Of a DNA stretch of 64,000 nucleotides, positions 35,035 to 42,977 are shown one piece after another. Source of the DNA: SOJA01 sp964598485 (GTDB lineage: Archaea; Thermoproteota; Bathyarchaeia; Bathyarchaeales; Bathycorpusculaceae); NCBI GenBank assembly GCA_964598485.1, contig CAZRCD010000008.1:26782-90781 (forward strand). Reading direction: 5' to 3'. Every line of letters starts with the position of its first letter. The stretch's first letter is position 1. The notes beneath the pieces were generated by a model. It was not told the DNA's origin and did not search any database. It saw only the letters and a program-made list of their open reading frames with translations. The position numbers and the translations under genes were made by a program.

Positions 35035-35733
35035 TCATGATTTTGATGGTGTTTCGAAAACTTTTATCGTCTCCGTTTCTCCGCCTGAAACCAGCTTAAT
35101 GTATGATATTGTTGTTTCCACAGCTTCTTTTAGCTGCTGTTCTGTTATTCCCGGAGCCCCGTAGCCAACTATTAGCACATTTCTCGTTTGTCTAGTAATC
35201 TTCGTATGGTCTGAGTCTCTGTAGGGATATATGCACAAGATCTGGTTTTCATCAGTCAAGACGAGCGTTTTGTCTGTTAGGGCCATGGGTTTATTCATGC
35301 CGATTCCCGTGAAGGCTTCACCGTTTTTTGCGAAGTGTATCTGGAATGGGGGGTTTAGGCGGTCTTTGTCAAACCCGCTTATCGGAATTATGGTTTTCAA
35401 TGAAGCTAGATTGTAGGCGTCAACAACCGTGGATATGCACGGAAGCTCGCGTCTGTGCAAAACTCTTCTGAGCAAGGCTTCGCCTGAGGGCCTCGTTTTT
35501 GTAGGGTCTACGTCAAGTTTCCAGTAAAAATCTCTGTAGGCTCTTACTGTTGGGTTGTCTTTCAATGTTTCGATGTTGTATTTGGTTCTGACTTCTTCAT
35601 ACACAGCTTTTTCAAGCTCTTGAATTTGCTCGTTTTCTTTCTCTACGTGAAGATTGGTGATTATGCCTATGCAGATAGTTAATTCTGGAAACTTTTCGGA
35701 GACTCTTGAACTCCAAAGAACCGGGACTTGCAT
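35035..35733 (-). CDS. B3/B4-domain protein (PheRS beta-like, COG3382 type)
   Basis: 232 residues. TLKDNPTVRAYRDFYWKLDV, DPTKTRPSGEALLRRVLHRR, SGFDKDRLNPPFQIHFAKNG and GYGAPGITEQQL are typical of the stand-alone B3/B4 domain related to the editing domain of phenylalanyl-tRNA synthetase beta. Free-standing members are suspected to edit mischarged tRNA or bind amino acids; not shown here. ATG 35733 is the start. A strong TATA-like element lies about 200 bases upstream (separate entry). Confidence 0.83.
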   Translation of the reverse strand: MQVPVLWSSRVSEKFPELTICIGIITNLHVEKENEQIQELEKAVYEEVRTKYNIETLKDNPTVRAYRDFYWKLDVDPTKTRPSGEALLRRVLHRRELPCISTVVDAYNLASLKTIIPISGFDKDRLNPPFQIHFAKNGEAFTGIGMNKPMALTDKTLVLTDENQILCIYPYRDSDHTKITRQTRNVLIVGYGAPGITEQQLKEAVETTISYIKLVSGGETETIKVFETPSKS

Positions 35734-35930
35734 GTTTTACACACATTGGACAGACAGTAGACGTTAGATATTTTAGCGTTCTCTGCAAAATGTTTTCCTC
35801 AAGTAGCCGATTGATGGGTTGGTGATTAGAAAGGCTGTTGAAATGATTAAGGTTGGGTGTAAGGCAGCGGGAGAGTGTTGACGCTTTGATGACATGTTGG
35901 AGGGTTAAGCTCTCTGGTTGACCATACCCC

Positions 35931-35940
35931 CTTATATACT
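35931..35940 (-). promoter_or_regulatory. Strong TATA-box-like element AGTATATAAG
   Basis: This near-consensus archaeal TATA box on the minus strand lies about 200 bases before the B3/B4 start. Transcription would start near 35905-35910, leaving a leader of about 170 bases that holds only short open frames. It could instead drive a small RNA. The match is seen; use is inferred. Confidence 0.4.
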
Positions 35941-35970
35941 CTCAACATTCTCGCCTTGACAAGATGAGTG

Positions 35971-36585
35971 CTAAACGGGTCTTTTTTGTGTGAGTTCTTG
36001 TTTTAGTGTGTGGAAATCGGCGATGAGTTGTTCTTTGTATTTTGGGTGGTATAGTGCTGCGGCTGGATGAAAGGTTGGAAATACTATAACATTCAAGCCC
36101 AAAATTGAGGCTTTATAGAATTTTCCGTGCACGCGAGTTATACCGTTAAAGGGTAATGCAACTTTGGAGAAAATGTAGGCTGTTGAATAGTTTCCAAGAG
36201 TAACAATAATTTCTGGTTGGATAACTTGTATTTGGCTGTTTAGGTATGGCGTGCACGTTTCAATTTCAGCTGGTGATGGTTCACGGTTTTTTGGAGGTCT
36301 ACACTTTAAGATGTTGCCGATGAAAACGTTTTCTCTTGAAAGACCTGCTTCAGATAACAATGTATCGAGGAATTTTCCAGCAGCCCCTACGAAAGGTTTT
36401 CCTTTAACATCTTCCCAGTAGCCAGGTGCTTCTCCGATAAACATGATTTGGCTGTGTGGGCTGCCTTCGCCTGGAACAGGATTTTTACGGGTTTTCCAAA
36501 GTTCACATTTACGACAAACAATGACTTCTGTAACAATAGCATCTAAACGCTCTTTCTTAGACAAGAAACACGCCCCCTTACTCAT
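35971..36585 (-). CDS. Type-4 uracil-DNA glycosylase (4Fe-4S)
   Basis: 204 residues. Cluster ligands begin with CRKC near residue 24 and continue with the C in CRPPKNREPS and the C in ETCTPYL. Active-site motif GEAPGYWEDVKGKPFVGAAG and C-terminal motif FPTFHPAAALYHP are diagnostic of family-4 UDG. It removes uracil from deaminated DNA. Two bases separate it from the upstream nuclease-like gene, so they form an operon. Confidence 0.93.
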   Translation of the reverse strand: MSKGACFLSKKERLDAIVTEVIVCRKCELWKTRKNPVPGEGSPHSQIMFIGEAPGYWEDVKGKPFVGAAGKFLDTLLSEAGLSRENVFIGNILKCRPPKNREPSPAEIETCTPYLNSQIQVIQPEIIVTLGNYSTAYIFSKVALPFNGITRVHGKFYKASILGLNVIVFPTFHPAAALYHPKYKEQLIADFHTLKQELTQKRPV

Positions 36586-36587
36586 TC

Positions 36588-37199
36588 CTACGTCTTTTCC
36601 TCACTTTCCCCTTTTAACTCCAAAATCTCTTTTAACTTATTAACATCAACACCATACGACAAAACTGCCCGCGAAAAATCATTCAGCACACGTTTAAGTC
36701 TTTCAACAACGGGAGTCACAATATCCTCCTTTACAGTGTATTCATAAACAGACATGAAATATGTGACAAACTCCTGAAAATCTATATTCACGTAAAAGTC
36801 GCTTTTCACCCTCGGTTTAAAACCCGTCAACCACTTTTCCAAACCAATCCTATCAAGATAAGTCATAAACCCTACATTATACTTGCCCTTCAATAACGCG
36901 TCTTTCAAATCACTCATTGTCGGACTAATGGACGTAACATTCAACGCAGCATACTCCACCATAACGCATATGTCACACATACCATTATCCAACCTTCCCT
37001 CACAATTCCTACGTAATTCCTCTCTCCTACCCGTCTTTTTGGCTTCAATAATTATCCGGACACCATTCACATAAAGCAAAACATCAGGATAACCCTTCTT
37101 CAAAACAACCTCCCCAAGAGCCTTAAGCCCCCTCTCAGCTAAAAGCTCAGCTAACAAAACATTCAAAGCCTCTTCCCTTACATTCATCCACCCTTGCAT
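36588..37199 (-). CDS. PD-(D/E)XK nuclease-like protein
   Basis: 203 residues. The N-terminal nuclease core is clear: LLAELLAERGLKALGEVVLK, then GYPDVLLYVNGVRIIIEAKK with D in YPD and E-A-K completing the motif. The C-terminal half is helical and unassigned. Such N-terminal cores occur in type I/IIG restriction subunits and in lone DNA-repair nucleases; no methylase is nearby. AGAGG lies 6 bases before ATG 37199. Two bases before the UDG start, it is probably co-expressed with that repair enzyme. Confidence 0.72.
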   Translation of the reverse strand: MQGWMNVREEALNVLLAELLAERGLKALGEVVLKKGYPDVLLYVNGVRIIIEAKKTGRREELRRNCEGRLDNGMCDICVMVEYAALNVTSISPTMSDLKDALLKGKYNVGFMTYLDRIGLEKWLTGFKPRVKSDFYVNIDFQEFVTYFMSVYEYTVKEDIVTPVVERLKRVLNDFSRAVLSYGVDVNKLKEILELKGESEEKT

Positions 37200-37561
37200 G
37201 GAAAACCTCTCTCCACTATAACATTACGTAAAACCTATTTCAGCATTTTGATAACTTTCAGGCTTTAAGCTTTCTTTACCGCTCGGAAAGCTTACATAGG
37301 TTTCTATGTTGAAAAATTATAGGGCGGTCTATCGTTTTTTGCTTGCGCAGAAAATCCACAGATATCTTGAGCCTATTGGAAATTCATTGCAAAACCCTAT
37401 ATGGGGTCTAGTCTGCAAAGCTTACACGGAAAATTTGCAACACGCCACGATTATTGTCTGACAAAAGGAAAATCTAATGTGCGACAAATCTATGGAGAGC
37501 CTGAAAAACGATAGGGGGATACCCAATATTGGTTGCACTGACAACCAATAAAATACTTGCT
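37200..37561. other. Intergenic region rich in inverted and direct repeats
   Basis: No gene is visible in these 362 bases. Contents seen: an inverted pair AAGCTTTC/GAAAGCTT (37267-37274 and 37286-37293); a 10-base direct repeat AAAGCTTACA (37287-37296 and 37417-37426); a perfect 11-base inverted pair CTATCGTTTTT/AAAAACGATAG (37329-37339 and 37504-37514) bounding 186 bases; and a hairpin at 37528-37549. It may be a relic of a small non-autonomous element or a regulatory region. No flanking target duplication is evident. Confidence 0.45.
37528..37549 (-). terminator. Hairpin ATTGGTTG-6-CAACCAAT downstream of DUF1805 gene
   Basis: A perfect 8-bp stem with a 6-base loop lies 13-34 bases beyond the stop of the minus-strand DUF1805 gene. 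A transcription terminator or mRNA 3'-end stabiliser is plausible. Archaeal termination usually relies on U-tracts, and no long T run follows, so function is uncertain. Confidence 0.35.
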
Positions 37562-37855
37562 TCAAAACAAGCATTTCAAGGCATCAGCACCCTTCATTCC
37601 TACGCTTACACCTAAAGCCTCAGCTTTAGAGGTTGTTGCCTTAACATTTGCATTAAGCACATCTTCGAAACTTTTCACTCCACTAACTACTGCAGCGGCA
37701 ACATCCAATTTTTCAGCAGCCTCAACATTCAAAAAACCACACATAACAAACCCTCGTTCAGCAACAACCAAAAGTAAAGGCGGCGAATCCGGCAACTCAA
37801 CTCTCAACCCCAAACAGGTTTTGTCATAAACCTTCACAGACATAATACTGATCAT
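37562..37855 (-). CDS. DUF1805 (YunC-like) family protein
   Basis: About 97 residues. GLRVELPDSPPLLLVVAERG, FVMCGFLNVEAAEKLDVAAA and VSGVKSFEDVLNANVKA are typical of this small family of unknown function found in Bacillus YunC and many archaea. ATG 37855 is chosen because GGAAGGTG lies 5 bases upstream; a frame to 37876 includes that site. The cysteines in VMCGF and the terminal KCLF may be functional. Confidence 0.82.
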   Translation of the reverse strand: MISIMSVKVYDKTCLGLRVELPDSPPLLLVVAERGFVMCGFLNVEAAEKLDVAAAVVSGVKSFEDVLNANVKATTSKAEALGVSVGMKGADALKCLF

Positions 37856-38012
37856 ACAGACACCTTCCAATAACAAAGTATCTTCTCGTATCCACCTTAA
37901 ATAACAATCGCTACTGAGCAGAAAAGCCCTTTAACACAAACGAAAGCTCAGTAATCCTAATAATAAAAGAAAAAAGAGGAGACAAGCTAACTAGGGTTGA
38001 AGGTCTTTACCA

Positions 38013-38090
38013 CTATTCTTCTTCCTCTTCCGTATCCTCTTCCCAGTCTTCTTCCTCTTCTTCTTCAAAGCACATGGCTTCATCCTCCAC
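38013..38090 (-). CDS. Candidate very acidic micro-protein
   Basis: A 20-25 residue open frame, MCFEEEEEEDWEEDTEEEEE from ATG 38075 or five residues longer from GTG 38090. GGAGG lies 8 bases before the ATG, and an AT-rich element with AGGTGAG is slightly further upstream. Almost every residue is Glu or Asp. It could be translated, but low-complexity GAA repeats can arise by chance, and no homologue can be named. Confidence 0.3.
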   Translation of the reverse strand: MEDEAMCFEEEEEEDWEEDTEEEEE

Positions 38091-38215
38091 GAAATTGCAT
38101 TAGCATCTCACCTAAAAATAAATGTTACTATGACTCTCACCACAGAAAAGTTAAAAGAATATTTAGACGACATCTGCACCTAGAAAACAATAACCATTAA
38201 ACTGCTAACATAGAA

Positions 38216-38830
38216 ATGGAAGCCTACAATATGCTAACAAAACTGAAGAAAAGAGTTCAAGCAATGTTTACAACAGAGGCAAAAGCAGCCCACAAAATAG
38301 GTTTAACACCAAACAGAGTAAGCGCCATAGGGATAGTTTTGGCTTTTCTTTCAGCCCTAGCATACACGGCATGGCAAACCAACACGTTTTATCTCTTACT
38401 TGCAACCGTTTTGCTCTTGCTCTCAGGATTCTGCGACGCCCTAGACGGAATGTTAGCCAGGCTCTATCATGAAACAACCCCTTTCGGCGGATTCCTAGAC
38501 TCACTACTAGACAGGTATGTAGACGCAATAGTATACGCAGGCATACTCATTAGCGGATTATGCGACCCACTATGGGGTTTAACAGCCCTAATAGGCTCAT
38601 TACTCGTAAGCTATACCCGCGCAAGAGCAGAAGCAACTGGAATAAAAATGGAATCAATTGGACTAGCAGAAAGAGCGGAACGCATGATCATACTAGCCAT
38701 AGCAAGCATAACAGCAGCTTTCTGGCAACCGAAAACAGTAATGAATGCTGGCATAATCTTGCTTGCAGTACTTTCAAACCTAACAGTTCTGCAAAGAAGC
38801 CTACATGTTTACAAAAAACTAAAAAGCTGA
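38216..38830 (+). CDS. CDP-alcohol phosphatidyltransferase, archaetidylinositol phosphate synthase-like
   Basis: 204 residues, several transmembrane helices. The family motif D-x2-D-G-x2-A-R-x8-G-x3-D-x3-D is complete: DALDGMLARLY followed by FGGFLDSLLDRYVD. Start region ...AHKIGLTPNRVSAIGIVLAF is the usual entry helix. Archaeal members make archaetidylinositol phosphate (or archaetidylserine/glycerol phosphate) in the membrane from CDP-archaeol; the polar substrate is not readable. ATG 38216 (or ATG five codons later) lacks a clear ribosome site. It converges on eS26. Confidence 0.85.
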   Translation: MEAYNMLTKLKKRVQAMFTTEAKAAHKIGLTPNRVSAIGIVLAFLSALAYTAWQTNTFYLLLATVLLLLSGFCDALDGMLARLYHETTPFGGFLDSLLDRYVDAIVYAGILISGLCDPLWGLTALIGSLLVSYTRARAEATGIKMESIGLAERAERMIILAIASITAAFWQPKTVMNAGIILLAVLSNLTVLQRSLHVYKKLKS

Positions 38831-38833
38831 AAT

Positions 38834-39130
38834 CTACCTTCTCCGTCGCTTTCTCGGACGCGTATGCCGCTCGTTTTTAGCCCTAACCTTCACAATCTTC
38901 CTGTGCACAGCACACGAAACACAATAATACTTAGTCGTCACCGGAGCAGCAATATACGCACCCTTCTGACGAAGCTCCTTCATCAAACCATAATCAACCA
39001 TAGAAACCCGTTTAGTAACCTTCTTAGCCTTATCCCTAGGCACCATCGCACCACAGCTAGCACACTGAACAAAACCACCACTTCCCTTGCCACCCTTTGA
39101 TCTACCATGACTTTTCCTTTTGAAAGGCAT
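38834..39130 (-). CDS. rps26e: Ribosomal protein eS26
   Basis: 98 residues. A basic N-terminus MPFKRKSHGRSKGG, zinc ligands C-x2-C in QCASCGAMV and C-x2-C in YYCVSCAVH, and a basic C-terminus ending RKRRRR match eS26. This 30S protein is present in eukaryotes and only some archaea (mainly the TACK and Asgard groups), so it is a useful lineage marker. Its upstream neighbour on the same strand is the DUF4438 gene. Confidence 0.95.
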   Translation of the reverse strand: MPFKRKSHGRSKGGKGSGGFVQCASCGAMVPRDKAKKVTKRVSMVDYGLMKELRQKGAYIAAPVTTKYYCVSCAVHRKIVKVRAKNERHTRPRKRRRR

Positions 39131-39171
39131 TGATTTTCACTTCTCCATTGCACGTAAAAGTGTTGTCTACC

Positions 39172-40062
39172 TTATATGTCTGTCCTCAACCTAAGAATCG
39201 AAGCAATATTGGCCTTGACATCAATTCTAGTAATTATCTTCCCCGTAGACGACGTAAAAAGCGTCGTCACCCCCGGTCCATGACCAGACGACACACAGTT
39301 CGTGTGCACAACAATGCCTACTGACATGGCACCTTGCTTGTAGATTCTCCCGTAAGAGTGATCCGCGTCTTTTATGGCTACAACATCGCCGAGCCTCAAA
39401 TCATCAAGACCAAACTCCTTCCTAACGTTCTCATCAAAAAGTTGGATGTCATAATCCCCAGAATACGTTTGGTCAGCCCCTAAACCCGAACCCATTATTG
39501 CCGCAGGAATCACATGCGTAACAGGAACCTCCAGTTTTTCGCCACTCGGCTTCGGATCTAAAGCCTCCAAGAATCGTGGATCCATATTCATAACTTTTAT
39601 GTCCGGAAAATCCAGAAGTTTCAAACCTACACCAAAAGCTTTCACGAGAACTTTGTCGCCAAGCATGAGTTTCTCAAGGGTTTCAGGCTGAAAGTCCACC
39701 AGCACATGCTCTATTCCTCCGTGTTTGCCTGTCACAACCCCCTTCGCGCCTTTCGCATCTTCTGTAACGACTACTGCTTCATTTCCAACGCAGGAAAGCA
39801 CATTAAAAGCAGTGTTTGCACCACGTCCAAAACGTGAGTCGTTCTCCTTATTTTCTACGCTTACACCCGGCTCAACATGGTCCGCTTCCCATCCACAAGC
39901 AAGGTCGCCCACCCTAACATTATATGTGATACCGCCAACACCAGGCAGAACAACTGGGTTGCCTTGAGCTGAAATTCTGTAAATTCCTCGCCCATAAACT
40001 GGACTAGCTACTTCACCGACAACCGAAATTTTCACCAACTTATCAACGTTTGTTCTTAACAT
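39172..40062 (-). CDS. DUF4438 family protein
   Basis: 296 residues. VGEVASPVYGRGIYRISAQG, PGVGGITYNVRVGDLACGW and DHVEPGVSVEN at the N-terminus, and GDVVAIKDADHSYGRIYKQG with HTNCVSSGHGPGVTTLFT at the C-terminus, are characteristic of DUF4438, a conserved archaeal/thermophile family of unknown function. The H- and D-rich motifs could form a catalytic or metal site. It is transcribed with eS26 downstream (41-base gap). Confidence 0.78.
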   Translation of the reverse strand: MLRTNVDKLVKISVVGEVASPVYGRGIYRISAQGNPVVLPGVGGITYNVRVGDLACGWEADHVEPGVSVENKENDSRFGRGANTAFNVLSCVGNEAVVVTEDAKGAKGVVTGKHGGIEHVLVDFQPETLEKLMLGDKVLVKAFGVGLKLLDFPDIKVMNMDPRFLEALDPKPSGEKLEVPVTHVIPAAIMGSGLGADQTYSGDYDIQLFDENVRKEFGLDDLRLGDVVAIKDADHSYGRIYKQGAMSVGIVVHTNCVSSGHGPGVTTLFTSSTGKIITRIDVKANIASILRLRTDI

Positions 40063-40186
40063 AGTAATTCCTCACACTAGATTTGGTGCATTAGTTAACA
40101 GATGCTAATAAAATTTCACCCTAGCCCGAAACTATTGTATCTACGAGAAACGTAACAAGTTTTAAATGTAGGATACTTATTTTGAG

Positions 40187-40822
40187 TTGATTGAAGCAAA
40201 CATAAATGATGTAAACGTCATTCACAGGTTGAGAACCATGTCAGACATCGGATTAAGGTCTAGAATGTTGGTTAGAGATGTTATGAGCAGCCCAGTAATA
40301 ACCATAAATGAAGAGGCACCAGCGAATCAGGTTGCAGGACTCATGGACAAGCATGGTTTAGGATGCATAATAGTAACAAGTAAAGAAGGCAAACCCCTTG
40401 GAATCATCACAGAAAGAGATTTGGTTAGAAGAGTTTTAGCCAAAAACATCAAGCCAGACTCTCTTGAAGCAAAAAAAGTTATGACCTCACCTCTAATCAC
40501 GATAGACCCCGGAGAAAAAATCAGTGAAGTAGCTAGAAGAATGAGCAGACTGAACATCAGAAGATTAGGAGTCATGTATAAAGGTCAACTCGTTGGAGTG
40601 CTCTCAAGCAAAGATGTCCTCGGAGTCATGCCTGAACTTATAGAAATCATCCAAGAACAAGCCCTCATGGAAGGCGAGAACAGAGCTCAAGAAGCAGGGG
40701 AAGAATCGACGCCTCTTACCGGATATTGTGACAGCTGTGGAGGCTGGTCAGACAACCTAAAAGAGTCCAATGGAGATTTCCTCTGTGAAGATTGTGCAGC
40801 TGAATTGGAAAGTGAGGAATGA
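40187..40822 (+). CDS. Tandem CBS-domain protein with C-terminal zinc ribbon
   Basis: 211 residues from TTG 40187, or 194 from ATG 40238, which has AGGT 8 bases upstream and is the likelier start. Two CBS domains (VRDVMSSPVITINEEAP, GIITERDLVRRVLAKN; KKVMTSPLITIDPGEKISEV, VGVLSSKDVLGV) form one Bateman pair. The tail has CDSCGGWSDN and LCEDC, a C-x2-C...C-x2-C zinc ribbon. CBS pairs bind adenine nucleotides (AMP, ATP, SAM); the zinc ribbon suggests DNA, RNA or protein contact. First gene of a three-CBS-gene cluster. Confidence 0.85.
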   Translation: MIEANINDVNVIHRLRTMSDIGLRSRMLVRDVMSSPVITINEEAPANQVAGLMDKHGLGCIIVTSKEGKPLGIITERDLVRRVLAKNIKPDSLEAKKVMTSPLITIDPGEKISEVARRMSRLNIRRLGVMYKGQLVGVLSSKDVLGVMPELIEIIQEQALMEGENRAQEAGEESTPLTGYCDSCGGWSDNLKESNGDFLCEDCAAELESEE

Positions 40823-40831
40823 GGCGGTTGT

Positions 40832-41617
40832 TTGCGTGTTAGAGGAATTATGGATGAGAAGCATCCGTTTATTTATGAGGATGAACTTGCAACAAAAGCC
40901 CGTGCAATGATACGAGATTTCGCCTTAAGAATTCTCCCAGTAGCAGATGAAAACAAAAAGCTACTAGGCATAGTTTCACGTAGCAGTGTAATGGCTATTT
41001 CCTCTTCCGTATCGCTCATAAGAGTTAAGGGCATAATGACCACGCCAAAGCACATAGCAGCGATAGAAAACGACGCCTCTTCAAGCATCAAAGAGATGAT
41101 TCGACTAGATGAATGGTATGTACCCGTTGTAAACTCAGCTCAAGACAAAACCTACAGAGGAGTTTTAGGCTTAGAAAACTTCATAGAGGCTTTGCTCAAA
41201 GCAAACCCAAACAAACTCTCAAAACCAGTATCAGAAGTAATGTCCAAAAAAGTTGTCGTCTGCTCTCCAGACGATGAAGTTGATAACGTTTGGCGTTTAA
41301 TGCAAAGCCAATCCTTTGCTGGACTACCAGTTGTTAAAAAAGATAGGCTAGTGGGAATTATTACACAGAAAGACATGCTCGAAAGCGGAACAGATCTGCC
41401 CACTTTTGAATCCAAAAAGGGACGTTTCCGATCTTCCTCCAAAATTTCCTCAATAATGAAAACAACGGTAATAACCGTAAAAACTTCAACAAAGATCAGA
41501 GAAGCCGCTGAACTCATTATTTCAAAAAACATTGGAAGAATACCTGTAAAAGATGATAAGGGAAGGTTGATTGGTATAGTTGACCGTGAAGATGTTGCCA
41601 AATTACTTATTAAATGA
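40832..41617 (+). CDS. Four-CBS-domain protein
   Basis: 261 residues with two Bateman pairs: VRGIMDEKHPFIYEDELATK, VKGIMTTPKHIAAIENDASS, VSEVMSKKVVVCSPDDEV with GIITQKDML, and IMKTTVITVKTSTKIREAAE with GIVDREDVAKLL. No catalytic domain is attached, so it is a stand-alone energy/nucleotide sensor, probably binding adenine nucleotides and a partner protein. The TTG 40832 start follows GAGGCGG. It lies 9 bases after the first CBS gene and 12 before the third. Confidence 0.88.
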   Translation: MRVRGIMDEKHPFIYEDELATKARAMIRDFALRILPVADENKKLLGIVSRSSVMAISSSVSLIRVKGIMTTPKHIAAIENDASSSIKEMIRLDEWYVPVVNSAQDKTYRGVLGLENFIEALLKANPNKLSKPVSEVMSKKVVVCSPDDEVDNVWRLMQSQSFAGLPVVKKDRLVGIITQKDMLESGTDLPTFESKKGRFRSSSKISSIMKTTVITVKTSTKIREAAELIISKNIGRIPVKDDKGRLIGIVDREDVAKLLIK

Positions 41618-41629
41618 GAAGGGCGAAAA

Positions 41630-42538
41630 TTGAGTAGAGAAAGTTTCAGAAGATCGTTAAGGGACAAAGGTCCACTATCTTTGAAGGCTCATCCCCCGAA
41701 AAAACGGGAAGGCGAGATATTACACATTGCGAAAAGCCCCGTTGTCACAATGGCGCCCACAACACCCATCTACGATGGCATCCAAATAATGACTAAAGAA
41801 GGATTCCGACGAATACCAATAGCAAATCCAGGAACCAGAACACTGGAAGGAATAGTGACAGCTACAGACATAATTGATTATCTTGGCGGTGGAAAAAAAT
41901 TCCAAATAATTCAGAAAAAATTCGCGGGGAACATTTTCAAAGCCATAAATGAACCGATAAAACTCATAATGACCAAAAAAGTTGTTTCGGTTCAAACCTC
42001 TGCAAAGATAAGTAAAGCAATAGAATTAATGAAACAGCAGAATCTCGGCGGCTTACCTGTGGTTGATGATAAAAATCGTGTAAAGGCAATAATTACAGAA
42101 AGAGACATTGCCGACATGTTCGCCGACAGAATAAGTGGCGTAACAGTTGCGCGGTTGATGTCGGAAAAAGTAGTTACGGCTATACCAAAAACAACAATTT
42201 TTGAAGCTGCAAGAACAATGACGACGCGGGGATTCAGAAGGCTGCCAATAATCTCCGAGGGCAAAGTAGTCGGCATAGTAACAGCCATGGATATTATACG
42301 GTTTTTCGGCTCTGGAAAAGTCTTTCAATACCTAAAATCGGGAACCATAATTCAGGTTTTGAACACGCCAGCATTTGAAATAGCAACAAAAGATGTTGCA
42401 ACTATAGAACCAGATGTGGATGTAGGTCAAGCAGCAAGAGTAATGCAAGAGAAAAACATTGGGGCTTTACCAGTGGCTAAAAATGGGAAACTCGTGGGTA
42501 TAATAACGGAAAGAGATTTCTTCAAAATAATAGAATAA
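41630..42538 (+). CDS. Four-CBS-domain protein (2)
   Basis: 302 residues. A basic N-terminal leader (SFRRSLRDKGPLSLKAHPPK), then four CBS domains: IAKSPVVTMAPTTPIYDGIQ, PIKLIMTKKVVSVQTSAKIS, VARLMSEKVVTAIPKTTIFE and FEIATKDVATIEPDVDVGQA, with repeated GIVTATDII or IITERD strand-helix units. Ligand prediction is adenine nucleotides by family. TTG 41630 with GAAGGGCG upstream. It ends the CBS gene run, after which an intergenic region leads to a zinc-ribbon gene. Confidence 0.88.
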   Translation: MSRESFRRSLRDKGPLSLKAHPPKKREGEILHIAKSPVVTMAPTTPIYDGIQIMTKEGFRRIPIANPGTRTLEGIVTATDIIDYLGGGKKFQIIQKKFAGNIFKAINEPIKLIMTKKVVSVQTSAKISKAIELMKQQNLGGLPVVDDKNRVKAIITERDIADMFADRISGVTVARLMSEKVVTAIPKTTIFEAARTMTTRGFRRLPIISEGKVVGIVTAMDIIRFFGSGKVFQYLKSGTIIQVLNTPAFEIATKDVATIEPDVDVGQAARVMQEKNIGALPVAKNGKLVGIITERDFFKIIE

Positions 42539-42632
42539 GCTTAACTAGATAGTGAAGCGCGCGTTCTATGAAAACGATAGTTAGCAGTCGATAAGAAAAA
42601 ACTAATATTCAACTAATGGAGCGGATGGATTC

Positions 42633-42776
42633 ATGGGTAGAAAAGAGCGATGTCCTCAATGTGGGAGTAAGAAGATTACGATAACTGGAAATCTGAAAAA
42701 ATGTAACGTTTGCAAATATGAATGGACGGGAAAGCCTAGAAAGAAAACTTCCAAGAAAGAGAAAGTCCGATTTTAG
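42633..42776 (+). CDS. Small zinc-ribbon protein
   Basis: 47 residues. RCPQCGSKKITITGN and CNVCKYEWTGKPRK give C-x2-C ... C-x2-C, a compact zinc ribbon like those in transcription factor IIB/RPB9 or small archaeal Zn-ribbon proteins, followed by a basic tail with RKKTSKKEK. Probably binds nucleic acid; specific function unknown. ATG 42633 has only a weak upstream purine tract (GGATGG), and TAG is at 42774-42776. Confidence 0.72.
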   Translation: MGRKERCPQCGSKKITITGNLKKCNVCKYEWTGKPRKKTSKKEKVRF

Positions 42777-42921
42777 GTGAATATTTGAATATTGAGAAAT
42801 ACAAGCAGGAGGTTGTGGGAGTTTTAGTGAGGCTGTTAGAACCCTGCAACCTAAAAACTTCTTACAGTTAGAAGCTTTTGATGTCGTCTGTAAATCTAAA
42901 CTTTGATATAATGATATATTA

Positions 42922-42958
42922 TAGGATAAACTTTAACATTCTATCCCATCTTATCCTA
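42922..42958 (+). promoter_or_regulatory. Inverted repeat TAGGATAA/TTATCCTA at the pyrC promoter
   Basis: A perfect 8-base inverted pair, 21 bases apart, flanks the expected transcription start. The AT-rich ATATATTATA lies just before the left arm, and the TTG start of pyrC is 20 bases after the right arm. The arrangement fits an operator. Symmetry is seen; regulation, perhaps by pyrimidine state, is inferred. Confidence 0.4.
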
Positions 42959-42977
42959 ATAAAGAGAGCCGATCAAC

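Noticed and set aside
35734..35970. A 40-codon minus-strand frame before the B3/B4 gene
   Set aside because: It lacks a ribosome site and has no recognisable composition or motif; the region may instead be a leader or small RNA.
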